64,000 bases of DNA. It comes from Molossus alvarezi (lineage: Eukaryota > Chordata > Mammalia > Chiroptera > Molossidae). The notes under the pieces are model-generated. The model had not been told where the DNA came from, searched no databases, and was given only the letters and a program-made list of their open reading frames with translations. The position numbers and the translations under genes are program-made. The stretch lies in NCBI GenBank assembly GCA_037176705.1, contig CM073886.1:12484501-12548500 (forward strand), written 5' to 3'. Position 1 is the stretch's first letter, and the number at the start of each line of letters is the position of its first letter. Positions 1-10,285 of the stretch are shown here, in pieces.

Positions 1-97
1 AAATTGTCCAAACCAGAATAATGTTGAGTGAATTCGGCAATAATTGAAAAGTAACAGGAATTAAGCTAAACCTGTACTTAAATATAAAAAAGATCTT

Positions 98-350
98 GCC
101 CTGGCTGGTTTGGCTCAGCAGTTAGAGCATCGGCCTGCAGACCAGACAGTTGCGGGTTCGATTCTGATCGAGGACACGTACCTCAGATGCAGTTTGGTCC
201 CTGGCCCTGCTCAGGGTCATGTGTGAGGCAACCAGTGGATGCGTCTCTTTTGCGATGTTTCTCTCTCTCTCTCCTCCTCACTCTATCAGAAGATAAAAAT
301 GGAAAAATGTATCCTTGGGTGAGGATTAACAAATAACAAAACAAAACAAA
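98..350 (+). mobile_element. Ves-A SINE
   Basis: The tRNA-like head CCCTGGCTGGTTTGGC and box-B-like GGTTCGATTC are clear, followed by a CT-rich middle and a terminal TCCTTGGGTGAGGA. The tail is an AAC/AAAC mixture, not pure A. It lies antisense to AXIN1 in intron 5. Confidence 0.85.
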
Positions 351-766
351 GAGAGAAGGGAACCGACAGATGGAGGGTGAATGCACCCCCAAGCCACCTC
401 ATCAGAGACTTGGCCCCCTGGGCTCTCACACCCCATCCCGTGTCCCCATCCCAACCCCTTAGCTTTGCAGGGCTAAGAGACCAAGAGACTTTACACTGGG
501 GGGAGGGGGTCTTCCCAGGGAACTGAAAGTATTGAAGCCATTTACTCTCTAAGGCAGCAGCAAGCAAGAGAAAACCTCTGACCCCTGAGAGGTGGGGGAG
601 TGCAAACCTTGAGCTGAGATCCAGTTTTCTTAATAGTTCTGCATATGTAAGAGTTCAATTTTACAGTTTTGAAATGTTATAGATTTACTTAACTGTTCAG
701 CTAATAGTTTTCATTTTCTTCTTTGCTTTTATTTTAAAACATGTATAATAAAATTTATTTAAAAAT
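351..766. other. Intron 5, no recognisable element
   Basis: I see no coding exon, RNA gene or repeat here. The right half (about 600-760) is AT-rich. Confidence 0.5.
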
Positions 767-805
767 TCTGCAGTTATTCCTTTTTGTCCCCCATATATTT
801 TTTTC

Positions 806-897
806 GTCTTTTTAAAAATTTTAATCAACCTTGTTGAAACAAGGCCACCAAAAATTTGGTTGTCTCCCCCCAGAAAAAATGGGGGAGAAAGAGAAGA
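806..897 (-). mobile_element. Short retroposed RNA with U5-snRNA-like 3' end, copy 1
   Basis: On the minus strand this reads a C-rich/G-rich hairpin (TCTCCCCC ... GGGGGGAGA), then ACAACCAAATTTTTGG resembling an Sm site, then a stem-loop (CCTTGTT TC AACAAGG), then an A/T-rich tail. It is bounded by a direct repeat of the CCCCATAT...TTTTTT type at about 787-805 and 898-912, so it inserted on its own, into the A-tail of the neighbouring Ves-B. A second copy is at 13939-14017. Confidence 0.45.
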
Positions 898-905
898 TCC
901 CCATA

Positions 906-1100
906 TTTTTTCTTTATTGATTTGAGAGGGAGAGGGAGAGAGAGACAGAAACATCGATGAGCATGAACATCAACTGTTCTCCTGCATGCCCCTCGCTGGA
1001 GACTGGGCCCATAACCTGGACATGTGCCCTGATCGGGAATCGAACTGGTGACCTCTTGATGTATGGGTCGATGCTCAACCAGTGAGCCACACCGGCTGGG
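906..1100 (-). mobile_element. Ves-B SINE
   Basis: The reversed tail TTCTTTATTGATTT, the box region CGAACTGGTGACCTCTTGA and the reversed head GAGCCACACCGGCTGGG are all present. Together with the inserted short RNA it is framed by CTGCAGTTATTCCTTTTTT (768-786) and CTGTAGTTATTCCTTTTTT (1101-1119), the target duplication. Confidence 0.85.
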
Positions 1101-1119
1101 CTGTAGTTATTCCTTTTTT

Positions 1120-1743
1120 AAAAAAATGACTATTATTTACAGCATGATTTATTTAGATTACAAAGTTGCACACGATAACAAAGACTGCTGCTGGGCAGTG
1201 TGCCACTCCCAAGGACTAAGGGACACCTGTGGGAGCAAACCCGCTACAGCAGCTCCAGGCCTGAGCACATGACCGAGAATCCGGGCACCCATGTCTGAAG
1301 GCCACTGCAGGCCATTGCATGTGGCAAGCCCAACTGAGCTTGAGGCTATGTGCCTGCCAATTACTAGTTCCTAAACTGATAATGGAGAAATACAAAGGGC
1401 TGTTCACTGGAACATTTCTGTTAAAGAACACTGTTGGGTATTAGCAGCTGGGTCCAGCCCATCTTGAGAGCTGGTGGTAATCCCAGACATAGCCGCTTTG
1501 TACCTTCCAGTGACACCACAGAGAAAAAACATGAGTCAGACATCAGAAAAACACATAATACCCACAGCCACAACTGCCTTCACAATGTCTCACCCAAAAC
1601 CTTCACCTGCCAAGGACCACAAGCATTCAACCACCGAGCCAAGACTAAAAACTTGACAGAACAATTACAATAGCTCAATTCTATAGCAAAAATGCGGTGA
1701 ATTCTTCCTTTCTTAGACTTCTTTTAAGCAACATTACACATAC
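1120..1743. other. Intron 5, no recognisable element
   Basis: Sequence of mixed composition without exon, repeat or RNA signature that I can name. Confidence 0.45.
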
Positions 1744-1999
1744 TGCCCTGGCCATTTTGACTCAGCGGTTAGAGCGTCAGCCCGCGGACCAGAGAGACCC
1801 AGTTCCCGCTAAGGGTACGTACCTTGGTTGCAGTTTGTCCCCGGCCCCCACTGGGGTTGGGGTCGTGTGGGTGGCGACCAGTTGATGTGTCTCTCTCACA
1901 TCAATGTTTCTCTCTCTCTTCCCCCCTCCCCTCTCTCCCTTCCGCTCTATTTAAAGATAAATGGGGGAAAAAACGTCTTTGGGTGAGAATAAAAAAAAG
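1744..1999 (+). mobile_element. Ves-A SINE
   Basis: The element starts GCCCTGGCCATTTTGACTC and ends in a GGGTGAGAATA8 tail. Flanking duplication AACATTACACAYA is present on both sides (just before the head and at 2001). Confidence 0.87.
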
Positions 2000-3021
2000 G
2001 AACATTACACACATTATTTCCTGAGCACATTTGTTTTAAAGGTTGTTAACTGTGACATGCTCGGGGGAACCTTCACACAGAAAGAGCTGATGCCCATGGA
2101 AATGCTGTGCTAAACAAATGAAGACACCAGCTTTGTTACAACATGTAAACCGGGATTTAGCTCCTGCTAAAATACTCCATATTTCATGGCAACTCTGTTC
2201 CCTATATTTGTTTGTTCAGAGAAGGCTATTAAAATGCTGAAACTATGCCCCTAACTATTCCTTCAATTACTCAATAAGGCCTCTGAGAAGAAGCTGGCCT
2301 CAGTGAGCGTACACCCAGTGTCCTTGGCTCCCACCAGATGTCCTGGCTCTGAGCTGGTTCCTGAGAGCCTCTCCTTCTAGGTCAAAGAAATCTCACCCTT
2401 GCCCTCACTAGAACCCGGCATGATGGGTGCCCTGTTGAGTGACCTTGGATACATTACTGAATTGTGGGAACTGTGGGGAGGATAGCTGGTCAGCACATGT
2501 GAAGCCCTCAAGCTGGCACCTGCTCTGCCAGAGGGTCACCCAGTCACTATGAGGGAAAGAGGAAAGAATGCTGGTAAGAAAAATTTACTTGCATGTGTGT
2601 GCAAGCACTTAAAAATACTTCCATGCAAATTCCTTTCTGGAAATCACTTCCGTCTGGCTAATCTAACTCTCATCTGCCTTCCTGTCACAAATCTCAGGTT
2701 CTGATGTGCTACTTGAAATCTGCCTGCTATCCTGATGTGAGGGAAAGATGAGGGAGCCACGCCCTTTGGTTGGAAGCTGGGTATCACGTAAGGGAGTTCT
2801 GGAACCCAGGATCATAGCTGCAAGGCACAGCCAGCAGGACTCCCTATGTGCAGTGCCAGGGTGGGCAGGAAAGGAGATCGTCAGGTGTGACCATCTGCCA
2901 TGCCCCACACCTACCCTTATGGCAGTGTCTCCAGACTTCAGGTATACAGAACTCATCTGGGGACATGTAAAGTAAAAGAGCAAGCCCCTCCTGAGGGTTC
3001 TCAATGGGGTCTGAGGAAGGC
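2000..3021. other. Intron 5, probably single-copy sequence
   Basis: I see no SINE, L1 or coding similarity over this kilobase. Short open frames on both strands are unsupported by splice sites or recognisable protein. Confidence 0.45.
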
Positions 3022-3038
3022 TCAGGTTTTGTATTTTA

Positions 3039-3467
3039 TTTATTTATATTAATTATTTTTGTTACAGATGTGTGTCCTTTTACCCCCACTGACACCCTCC
3101 TCCTGATCCCCCACCCCCCAACAATGGCACTGCTGTCTATGTCCATTGGTTATACATATATGCATGTAAGTTCTTTGATTTATCTCTTCCCTCCCTCCCC
3201 GGTCCCCTCCTCTTAGGTTTGTCAGGCTGTACCCTACTTCTATGTCTCTGGGTCTATTTTATTCATCAGCTTATTTTGTTCATTAAATATACCACAAATA
3301 AGTGAGATCATGTTTTTCTCTAATTGGTTTATTTTACTTAGCATACATAATACTCTCCAGGTCCATGTCGTCTCAAAGGGTTAGAGATCTTTCTTTCTTA
3401 CAGCTGTATAGTATTCCACTGTGTATATGTACCACAGCTTTTTTATCTACTCATCTATTGATGGACA
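3039..3467 (-). mobile_element. LINE-1, 5'-truncated 3' end
   Basis: The reverse strand carries the L1 3' end words CATATATGTATAACCAATGG and GGGGGGTGGGGGATCAGG, ending in an A-rich tail at the left edge. A 17-base target duplication TCAGGTTTTGTATTTTA lies at 3022-3038 and 3468-3484. Confidence 0.8.
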
Positions 3468-3546
3468 TCAGGTTTTGTATTTTAAATAGGAATATTAGGT
3501 GATCGAGTAGAGAAATAATTCCCTCAAGAAACATCACATTTTTGTT

Positions 3547-3778
3547 TCCTCACCTGAGGATATTTTTCTATTTATATTCAGATAGAGTAGGAAGGAAGGA
3601 GAGAGAGATAGAAACATCGACATGAGAGGAACACATTGACTGGCTGCCTCCTGAATGATCCCGACCAGGGTCAGGGACGAACCACAACTGAGGTATGTGC
3701 CCTTGACTGGAATCGAACCTGCAATTCATTGGTCTATGGACCGATGCTATCTCTAACAGAGCCAAACCGGCCAGGGCA
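3547..3778 (-). mobile_element. Ves-A SINE
   Basis: It begins with the reversed tail TCCTCACCTGAGGATA and ends GCCAAACCGGCCAGGGC. The duplication AAGAAACATCACATTTTTG occurs immediately on both sides. Confidence 0.88.
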
Positions 3779-5015
3779 AGAAACATCACATTTTTGAGTT
3801 TCAGGTATTGGGCACAAAATACTGAGAAAAGAATAGAAGACAACCACTTACTTGGTGGTGACCATTTACCTCCAGCAGGTAATTCCTACCTGCTAAGAGA
3901 AAAGCAAAGGCCTGCCTATCAGCAACACTAGAGGCTCATGACATTCAAGAGGGACTGGGGTCAGTGAATAAGTTTAACAGCTAGAAGTGCAAGGGTCACA
4001 GGGAAGGCCTCCCTCCAGGGGTGTACTCCTCTGACTCCTCTGAATGTGTATGGGAATGAGTCTTATAGAATGACACCCGGGACAACAAAAGCAAGGTATC
4101 TCTTCAGCAGTCAGGGACAGAAAGGTATTTAAGCAAATGAATTACAAATATTACAAAATTTCTTAGCATTCAATATTTCATCAAATGAGGTTACAGGTCA
4201 GAAGAGAAGATACACAGAAGCTTACATCCAAACCTAAAGCCATTCTGTGTTCTGAGGTGACAAGTGGGAGCTACCAGCCCTTCCTGCCACGTGCATGCTC
4301 TGCTCTGCACAGATGCTTGCGGCCCAGGGCTCAACGGTGCTTGTGCAGCGCCTCCATCTACCAGCACGCAGGGAAATTTCAGCTCCACAGCCAAGGGGGC
4401 ATGTGGGGTACAAAGGAGGCGGTCAGCCATGCAGGTGTGCTCTCGCATGTGGTCAGGTGTCTGGCCCAGAGGGGCTCGGCAGAGGGGAGTGAGCCTGGGG
4501 CACTGACAGGAGGACAGCAGGAAGGGAGTTGGGCCAGGGGTGAAAGGAGAGCCTGGGTGAGTCTGCACTTTGTACATGTCCTGTGCAAAATCTCCTCAAA
4601 ATGAGCTGGTAGTGCCTCTGTGCGGTGCCTACTTTGTGGACGGCCACTGGGAGCTGTCTTGGCTTCCCTTGACTGTCTTCCCATAGCGAGGGAATAAAAA
4701 CCCCAACTCTGGCGACCAAGATCACTGCTCTGACATCTGCTGATTGCTCCCCAGGCCCACCATAAGGACCTCTTCTTGGGAGACAGCCCAGGCTGAGAAC
4801 AAAGGGTGGGGGGCTTTAGAGGGCGCAGACATCATAGGAGAGTTTGCCTTGGCCATCCACCAAGACAGGTCAAAGCATGTCAGGAGCCAGTGGTTAGTCA
4901 AGTATGGAGAAGGGGGCTCTGGGAGAACCTGGAGGGGCCCCCACAGGGTCAAAGCTGTAATAAAATAACTTGGAAACCATGAAGTGCATGGCCTCCCTGA
5001 CTGAGGCCCACTCAC
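3779..5015. other. Intron 5 next to exon 5, probably single-copy
   Basis: GC-richer intronic sequence (4250-4700) gives overlapping open frames on both strands, none with recognisable protein or splice signals. No repeat seen. Confidence 0.45.
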
Positions 5016-5153
5016 CATCCGCACGCGCTTCAGTCGCTCCTCTAGCTTCTCCTCTGCCTCCCGAGTCCGCTGAACAGCCTCCAGGCGGTGGATGAGCTCT
5101 GCAGCAAACTTCTGGGGCTCCACGCGAATTTCCTTTGGTATTCGGTAAGTACG
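5016..5153 (-). CDS. AXIN1: AXIN1 exon 5 (GSK3-interaction helix)
   Basis: The exon is exactly 46 codons (138 bases) in phase 0 at both ends, about residues 373-418 in human. It starts [10 protein letters not shown] and contains [20 protein letters not shown], the amphipathic helix that docks on GSK3-beta in the known Axin-GSK3 structure (residues 383-402), followed by the charged helix [16 protein letters not shown]. Compared with human from memory it has I for V in RIPKEIR and A for E in KFAAEL; both are mild. Acceptor is CTGTGTCTCTTTGCAG, donor is ATG followed by GTGAGT. The next exon, which would begin with the acidic EEEGED segment, is not present to the left, so intron 5 exceeds 5 kb. 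Confidence 0.96.
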
Positions 5154-5829
5154 CTGCAAAGAGACACAGCTGATTAGTTGGCCGTGCACAGCTTTGAACA
5201 ACTGTTCTCCGTGCCAAAGTGGCTTTCAAGCACTTTTTGGGTAGGAGAAAATAATGTTAAATCTGAATTTTATTTTAAAGTATTTACTTTCCCCCCCTTT
5301 CACCTAGGAATCAACCTCCTCACTGCCCCCTTTTTCCACGAGACTAAATCTCTTCTTCACCCAGCCCTGATCTAGGGATGAGAATAGAGTACCTATTCCC
5401 ATGGCCACAGAATCAGAGACAATGAGCAGCGCAGAACTTGGCCTCCTGGGGTAAGGTCACCAGGGTACTGGTCAGCTGGGGCCTGTGCATATGCCCTGTA
5501 CAGAGGGAGACTGCTCCCAAAAAGGGCTTCTAATACATTGGGCCAGGCTGAGACCTAGTGAGGCCTGGGGGCTGGGGAGGCAGAGCTGCAAAGACCACAG
5601 AGGAGGGAGAGGCAGGACTGATCTGCTCCTTGCAGTGCCCGCTCTGCACACAAGAGGGCAGCAGCCCCTAGTGCTTAGGTGTGCATGGACCAGGCTGTTG
5701 CAGGGTTGGGGGACAAAGTTCAGGGTACAGAAAAAAAATCAGGGGACGAATGGAAGACAATGAAGGATTTTCCTTTTCAGATAACAGAGTTCTGCAATGT
5801 ATTTTATAGTGATACACTATATAACTTTT
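5154..5829. other. Intron 4, no recognisable element
   Basis: The first 30 bases hold the exon 5 branch/polypyrimidine region. The rest has no repeat that I can name. Confidence 0.45.
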
Positions 5830-6185
5830 GGGGAAATAGCTTTATTTTGAGGTAATTTCAAATTTAAAAGTTGCAAAAACAGCACAAGAATTTCTGTCCC
5901 AGATTTCCAATTACTGACATTTCTCTCACACTGTCATCCTCTCTCTCTCATACATAGACACACACAATTCTCTGAGCCAGTCGAGAACAAACGGCACATA
6001 TGATATCTGTTCACTCCTGAACACTTTTAGAGTATATTTAACAATAACCCAGGGCATTCTTATACTTATAACAGGACAATTACTTAAAAAAAAAAAAAAG
6101 AACCCTGATATAATACCGCTACCTAATTAGCAGATCTTATTCCAATTTCACCAGCTGTCCCAATGTCCTTTATAGAAAAACATAT
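5830..6185 (-). mobile_element. Old LINE-1 fragment (L1M-like 3' UTR)
   Basis: The stretch TTCCAATTTCACCAGCTGTC followed by CCAATGTCCTTTATAG, and the preceding AT-rich segment, resemble the inverted 3' region of old mammalian L1M elements. It is diverged and has no intact ends. Confidence 0.4.
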
Positions 6186-6525
6186 TTTAAAAATCTAAGC
6201 CACCAAGGTATAAGTGAAGGAGGACCGAGGAGGAAGAGGGTCTGGAGGGGCCTCAGATGAGGCAGGAGGACAGGTGGAAGAAAGAGGTAGCCTGGGGACA
6301 GGGTGGCATACAGGACTACTCTGAGAACTCAGAGGATAGACAGAGGCTATTTAGAACCCTGACCTTCAGATGTGGAACAAGGCAAAGAGCAAAGACTCAG
6401 GGTGAGGGCGGGAGCCTGAGGGGAGGCAGTGCCTCCAACAGCCTTTTGTTGGTGGGCTCTGGGTACAGTCTCTAGACTGCCTACCAGTTTCTTATCTGCG
6501 AAACAGGAGTAAAGACAATACCCAA

Positions 6526-6769
6526 GCCCTGGCCGGTTTGGCTCAGCGGTTAGAGCGTCGGCCTGCGGTCCGGAGAGACCCGGGTTCGGTTCCCGCTAAG
6601 GGCATGTACCTTGGTTGCAGTTTGTCCCCAGCCCTGGTTGGGTCATGTGGGTGGCAGCCACTCGATGTGTAGCTTTCACGTCGATGTTTCTCTCTCTCTC
6701 TCTCCCTCTCACTCTATCTGAGCAAAATATCGAAAAATGTCCTCAGGTGAGGATAAAAAAAAAAAAAAA
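6526..6769 (+). mobile_element. Ves-A SINE
   Basis: A well-preserved copy: GCCCTGGCCGGTTTGGCTC head, GGTTCGGTTCCCGC box B, TCCTCAGGTGAGGATA17 end. The duplication AAAGACAATACCCAA stands on both sides. Confidence 0.92.
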
Positions 6770-7080
6770 AAGACAATACCCAATACTACAGAAACTTATT
6801 AAATTAGGTAAAAAAATTATGTGAAGGGCTCAGAGACAAACGTCCATGTGTGGGGCTGATGCTGACCAAAGATGAATTCAGAGGTGGCCAAAGAAACCTC
6901 TGAGGGGCCTGGAGTGGTTAAGGGGCTGAGGGCAAGCCAGGACACAGGCCAATGCTTCGGGGTGGAAAAAATTGGTGTGGAAGACCTGGTGGTGTCCAAC
7001 ACCAGGCAGGACTCTGTGTAAAAGCTGAGGAGACCAGACCCTAGGAGAAGAGTTAGTCAGGGTGTCCAGTGCTTCTAGAG

Positions 7081-7253
7081 CAGTGCCGCGACCCTTTAAT
7101 ACAGTTCCTCATGTTGTGGAGACCCCCAACCATAAAATTATTTTCGTTGCTATTTCATAACTGTAATTTTGCTACTATTACGTCTTAGGCGACCCCTGTG
7201 AAAGGGTCGTTCGACCCCCAAAGGGGTTGCGACCCACAGGTTGAGAACCGTTG
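7081..7253 (-). mobile_element. SPIN-type hAT non-autonomous DNA transposon
   Basis: The right terminus GGTTGAGAACCGTTG and internal words GGGTCGTTCGACCCCCAAAG and AACCATAAAATTATTTTCGT are those of SPIN_NA/URR1-like hAT elements. Perfect 8-bp target duplications TTCTAGAG lie at 7073-7080 and 7254-7261. The left terminal repeat keeps only CAGTG before jumping to CCGCGACCCTTTAATACAG, so the end has an internal deletion. It has no coding capacity. Confidence 0.85.
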
Positions 7254-7261
7254 TTCTAGAG

Positions 7262-9082
7262 GGTCCTGGGAGAGGAGCCTGGGAGAAAAGGCCGGCATGA
7301 ATGGCAAGCCCCAGGGCAGTGGAGGAGACCCTGGAAAGAACAGGGCATTTAAACAGACAACAGAGGCCAGTTCTTATGCAATATGGCTACTTGGGCTGTG
7401 TCGTGGCAACATCCCTGGCAGGAGGCATCGGGGGCACTGAGCCCTTCTCACTCTCCTCGCAGTGGCAGTGTCCATCTGTCCTGACACTGATGATAGCACC
7501 TGACCCCTGACTCAGAAGGGCCTGGCAGGTCCTCCTCAAACGTTACTTTTTCCCATTGTGACTAAATATTTTGTGAGGGGTTATTCGGGATAATGTAAAT
7601 ATCTTGTTCCTCATCAAACTCTCAACTCATACGTCATGCCAGTATGGATGCATGGATTCCGAATTCACTGCCACTAACTTTGAAACTCCAGCTGTCTAGG
7701 CCTTGGGCGGCAAAAGGCTCTCTAAGCAGCTCCTGTGTGCCCTCACTCCCTTAATTTTTGGGACACAAGATGCCCAGGCTCCTCCTCTGCACCCTGCACC
7801 CAGCCCTGATCTTGAGTTTAAACATCCACTAAGCAGAGCTGAGAAGACACGTGCACCACTGTAGGACAAGGAGAAGATGTGTGCAGTCAGCACCTGAGCT
7901 CAGGCTCAGACTGCTCCAGATGACACGAGTGAAGCTGGATGCTTCCCAATTCACTTGCAGCACACACACGCATGTGTACATGCACACACAGGTGTACACA
8001 CACTCCACCCAGAGTGTCTTCCACTTTTCCCTAAGCAGACTCCATTAGTGCCTAGCTTAGGCCAAATCTGAGCCAAGGGTTAGCTGCCAGGTAACAAAAA
8101 ACTTGAACATCATTTTCTCAGAAGTAAGGACAAACCAACATCCTTTCTTCTCAACCATAAACAATCACTTTTCTTATGTGGAAATTAAAGTTTCTGCAGA
8201 GACTCTGATCAAGGAATCCCGATTAAGGGTGGATGTATCCTGATCCCAAGAAACAACCACTTTACCTGCACAGAAACCACAAATGAGCGGCCTGGTCGCC
8301 CTCAGACACTGCAGGTACCAATGGATTGGAGCCTCTACTCTAAGCTTTTCTCATCTTCCCCTAAAAGTCTTCCCATTCAAAGTCACTGTGTCAAAATAAG
8401 GAAAACTAGTCATTCTGTTCATCAACAAAGGAACTCTCTGCAGGTGGAGATAGGCTGTGCCCAGCCTACATAGTGCTGGGCTCTGTGAACCCCCACAAGC
8501 AGGAGAACTGCTATCACCTTTTTATTTTTATTGAGGTAAAGCAGAGGCAGCTTTGAAGTCAGGATGCCCATGTGGTAACTCCCACCATTTAGCCACAGAA
8601 AGGCTGATGCCTCTTTTCATCTTGAACAAGGCAGTGCTCACAATAACTCAGGACGGGGGTACCAAGAGGCGTCGCCAGGCTTTCTGACAGAGCCACAGGC
8701 AGGCAGCTGTGCAAGGGTCAGGTCTGGGCATTGAGCCTGTGACAGAGGCTTACAGCTGCTCTCCTACCTCAAGGAGAGAAGCACCTCACTTGACAATGAG
8801 AAAAGACTGCATGGTGGAAGGGCAGTCTGTTCTCTTCTGAACTGACCATGTGGGCAGGGTCCTACAAGCCACTCCCTCCAGCCTGCAAGGCATGACCAAG
8901 TGTGACCACAAGCTATACCTGGATGTGAGCTGAGCTCACAGAAAGTCAAGCAGGCGCCTTTCCCACTGGCCATGGCCACAGCAGCCCAGTCAGAATGGGG
9001 AAAACATGGGAATGGGTCTGAGAGGACTGGTGAATCCCAAACTAAGAGACAGGGAGGGTGAGGGCTGTGCAGCAGAACTTAC
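7262..9082. other. Intron 4, probably single-copy
   Basis: Nothing recognisable except a degenerate CA/TG-rich patch at about 7960-8010. No SINE in 1.8 kb. Confidence 0.45.
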
Positions 9083-9179
9083 AGGAATGTGAGGTAGAGG
9101 CACTCGCCCATTGACCTGGACGCTCTCCTGCATCTCTCGGCGGTGCTGCTTGCGGATCCTGTACGGTGGGATCCCATCC
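9083..9179 (-). CDS. AXIN1: AXIN1 exon 4 (start of GSK3/SIAH-binding region)
   Basis: The exon is 97 bases: the last base of the split valine codon plus 32 whole codons, [20 protein letters not shown] then [12 protein letters not shown], about residues 341-372 in human. It ends in phase 0. The segment opens the region used by GSK3 (about 348-433) and SIAH ubiquitin ligases (about 353-411) in human Axin-1 (family knowledge). Every residue appears unchanged from the human protein as I recall it. Acceptor is TTTTCTTCTGGCAG, donor is GTAAGT. The nearest SINE, a Ves-A, starts about 140 bases upstream of the acceptor, and a cluster of four SINEs follows further upstream. Confidence 0.95.
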
Positions 9180-9321
9180 CTGCCAGAAGAAAACAGCCTG
9201 GTGTGAGTGCACACAGAACAGTTCCACGAAGCACAGCTGTGCTGGCTTTGCCATGGGTGGGGCCCATGCGGCTTGTTTTTCTAAGGCCTAACAATTAAGA
9301 AAGAATTTTACTTTTTTGTTG

Positions 9322-9568
9322 TTTATCTTCACCCAAGGATATTTTTTCCATTGATTCTTAGAGTGGAAGGAAGGTGGGGGAGAGAGAGAGAGAGAAACAT
9401 CGATGTGAGAAACACACTGACTGGTTACCTCCTAAACATGCCCCAGGGACAGGCCAGGGACACAAATCGAACCCGTAAGCCAGGGACATGTCCTTGACCA
9501 GGGATCAAACCAGTGACCCTTTCAGTGCTCGGGCCGACACTCTAACCACTGAACCACGCTGGCCAGAA
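9322..9568 (-). mobile_element. Ves-A SINE, diverged
   Basis: The reversed tail TTCACCCAAGGATA, a GA-rich middle and the reversed head GAACCACGCTGGCCAGAAC are visible. It carries a short internal duplication of the AGCCAGGGACATGTCCTTGACC type. Confidence 0.75.
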
Positions 9569-9591
9569 CAGGTTTTACTTTTTTTTTTTTT

Positions 9592-9826
9592 AAATCCTCA
9601 CCCAAGGATATTTTCCCATTTATCTTCAGACAGAGTGGGGAGGGAGAGAGCGAGAAAGAGAAACATCGATGCAAGAGAAACACTTGACTGGCTGCTTCCT
9701 GCACAACCCAGACCAGGGCTAGGGACTGAACCACAACCGAGGTGCATGCCCTTGACCAGAATTGAACCTGTGACTCTTTGGTTCCAGGGCCAATGCTCCA
9801 ACTGCTGAGCCAATCCAGCCAGGGCG
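9592..9826 (-). mobile_element. Ves-A SINE
   Basis: It runs from reversed tail AATCCTCACCCAAGGATA to reversed head GAGCCAATCCAGCCAGGGC. It is the first of three consecutive minus-orientation SINEs whose joints all carry a GGTTTTCACATTTTT-like word. Confidence 0.85.
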
Positions 9827-9839
9827 GTTTTCACATTTT

Positions 9840-10037
9840 TTAAAAATTTTATTTTATTTATTTATTTATATTTTGAGAGGGAGGGAGAGAGAGACACACA
9901 CACACACACACACTACCCCAACCAGGGCCAGGGATAAAATGCAACCGAGGTACTTGGTGACCCTAGTAGGAACTGAACCTGGGACTCTCAGGTCCGCAGG
10001 CCGACGCTGTAACTGCTGAGCCAAACCGGCCAGCGCA
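9840..10037 (-). mobile_element. Ves-A SINE, 3' part altered
   Basis: The element ends GAGCCAAACCGGCCAGCGC. Its 3' part is reduced to a TTTATTTATTTATATTTTGA tail with GA and a (CA) run at 9896-9913. Confidence 0.75.
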
Positions 10038-10049
10038 GTTCTCACATTT

Positions 10050-10285
10050 TAATTTATTTTTTATTTTTAAAATTATTTTTCCTTTATTGATTTTAGAGAG
10101 AGAGTAAGGGAGAGGGAGAGAGAGATAAAAACATCGATGAGATGGAACATTGATTAACTGCTTCCTGCGTGTCTCCCACTCTAGGGATCGGGCACAACCT
10201 GGGCGTGTGCCCTGACTGGGAATCGAACCAGTGACCTCTTGGTGCACGGGTCGACGTTCAACCACTGAGCCACACCGGCTGGGCG
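10050..10285 (-). mobile_element. Ves-B SINE
   Basis: Reversed tail CCTTTATTGATTTTAGAG, box region AATCGAACCAGTGACCTC and reversed head GAGCCACACCGGCTGGGC. GGTTTTCACATTTTT follows, matching the joint at 9826. Confidence 0.85.

Noticed and set aside
4185..4604. Overlapping open frames of 128-139 codons on both strands
   Set aside because: GC-rich intron next to exon 5; no recognisable protein, no splice sites fitting AXIN1 phase.
1..5015. Search for AXIN1 exon 6 (acidic EEEGED start, beta-catenin-binding region)
   Set aside because: No matching coding sequence on the minus strand left of exon 5, so it must lie outside the window.
4894..5229. 111-codon minus-strand open frame over exon 5
   Set aside because: It is an out-of-frame shadow of AXIN1 exon 5; the in-frame reading gives the GSK3-binding helix.
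6526..6610. tRNA gene-like heads with A and B boxes
   Set aside because: All are SINE heads with A-tails and target duplications; none folds as a complete standalone tRNA with proper ends.
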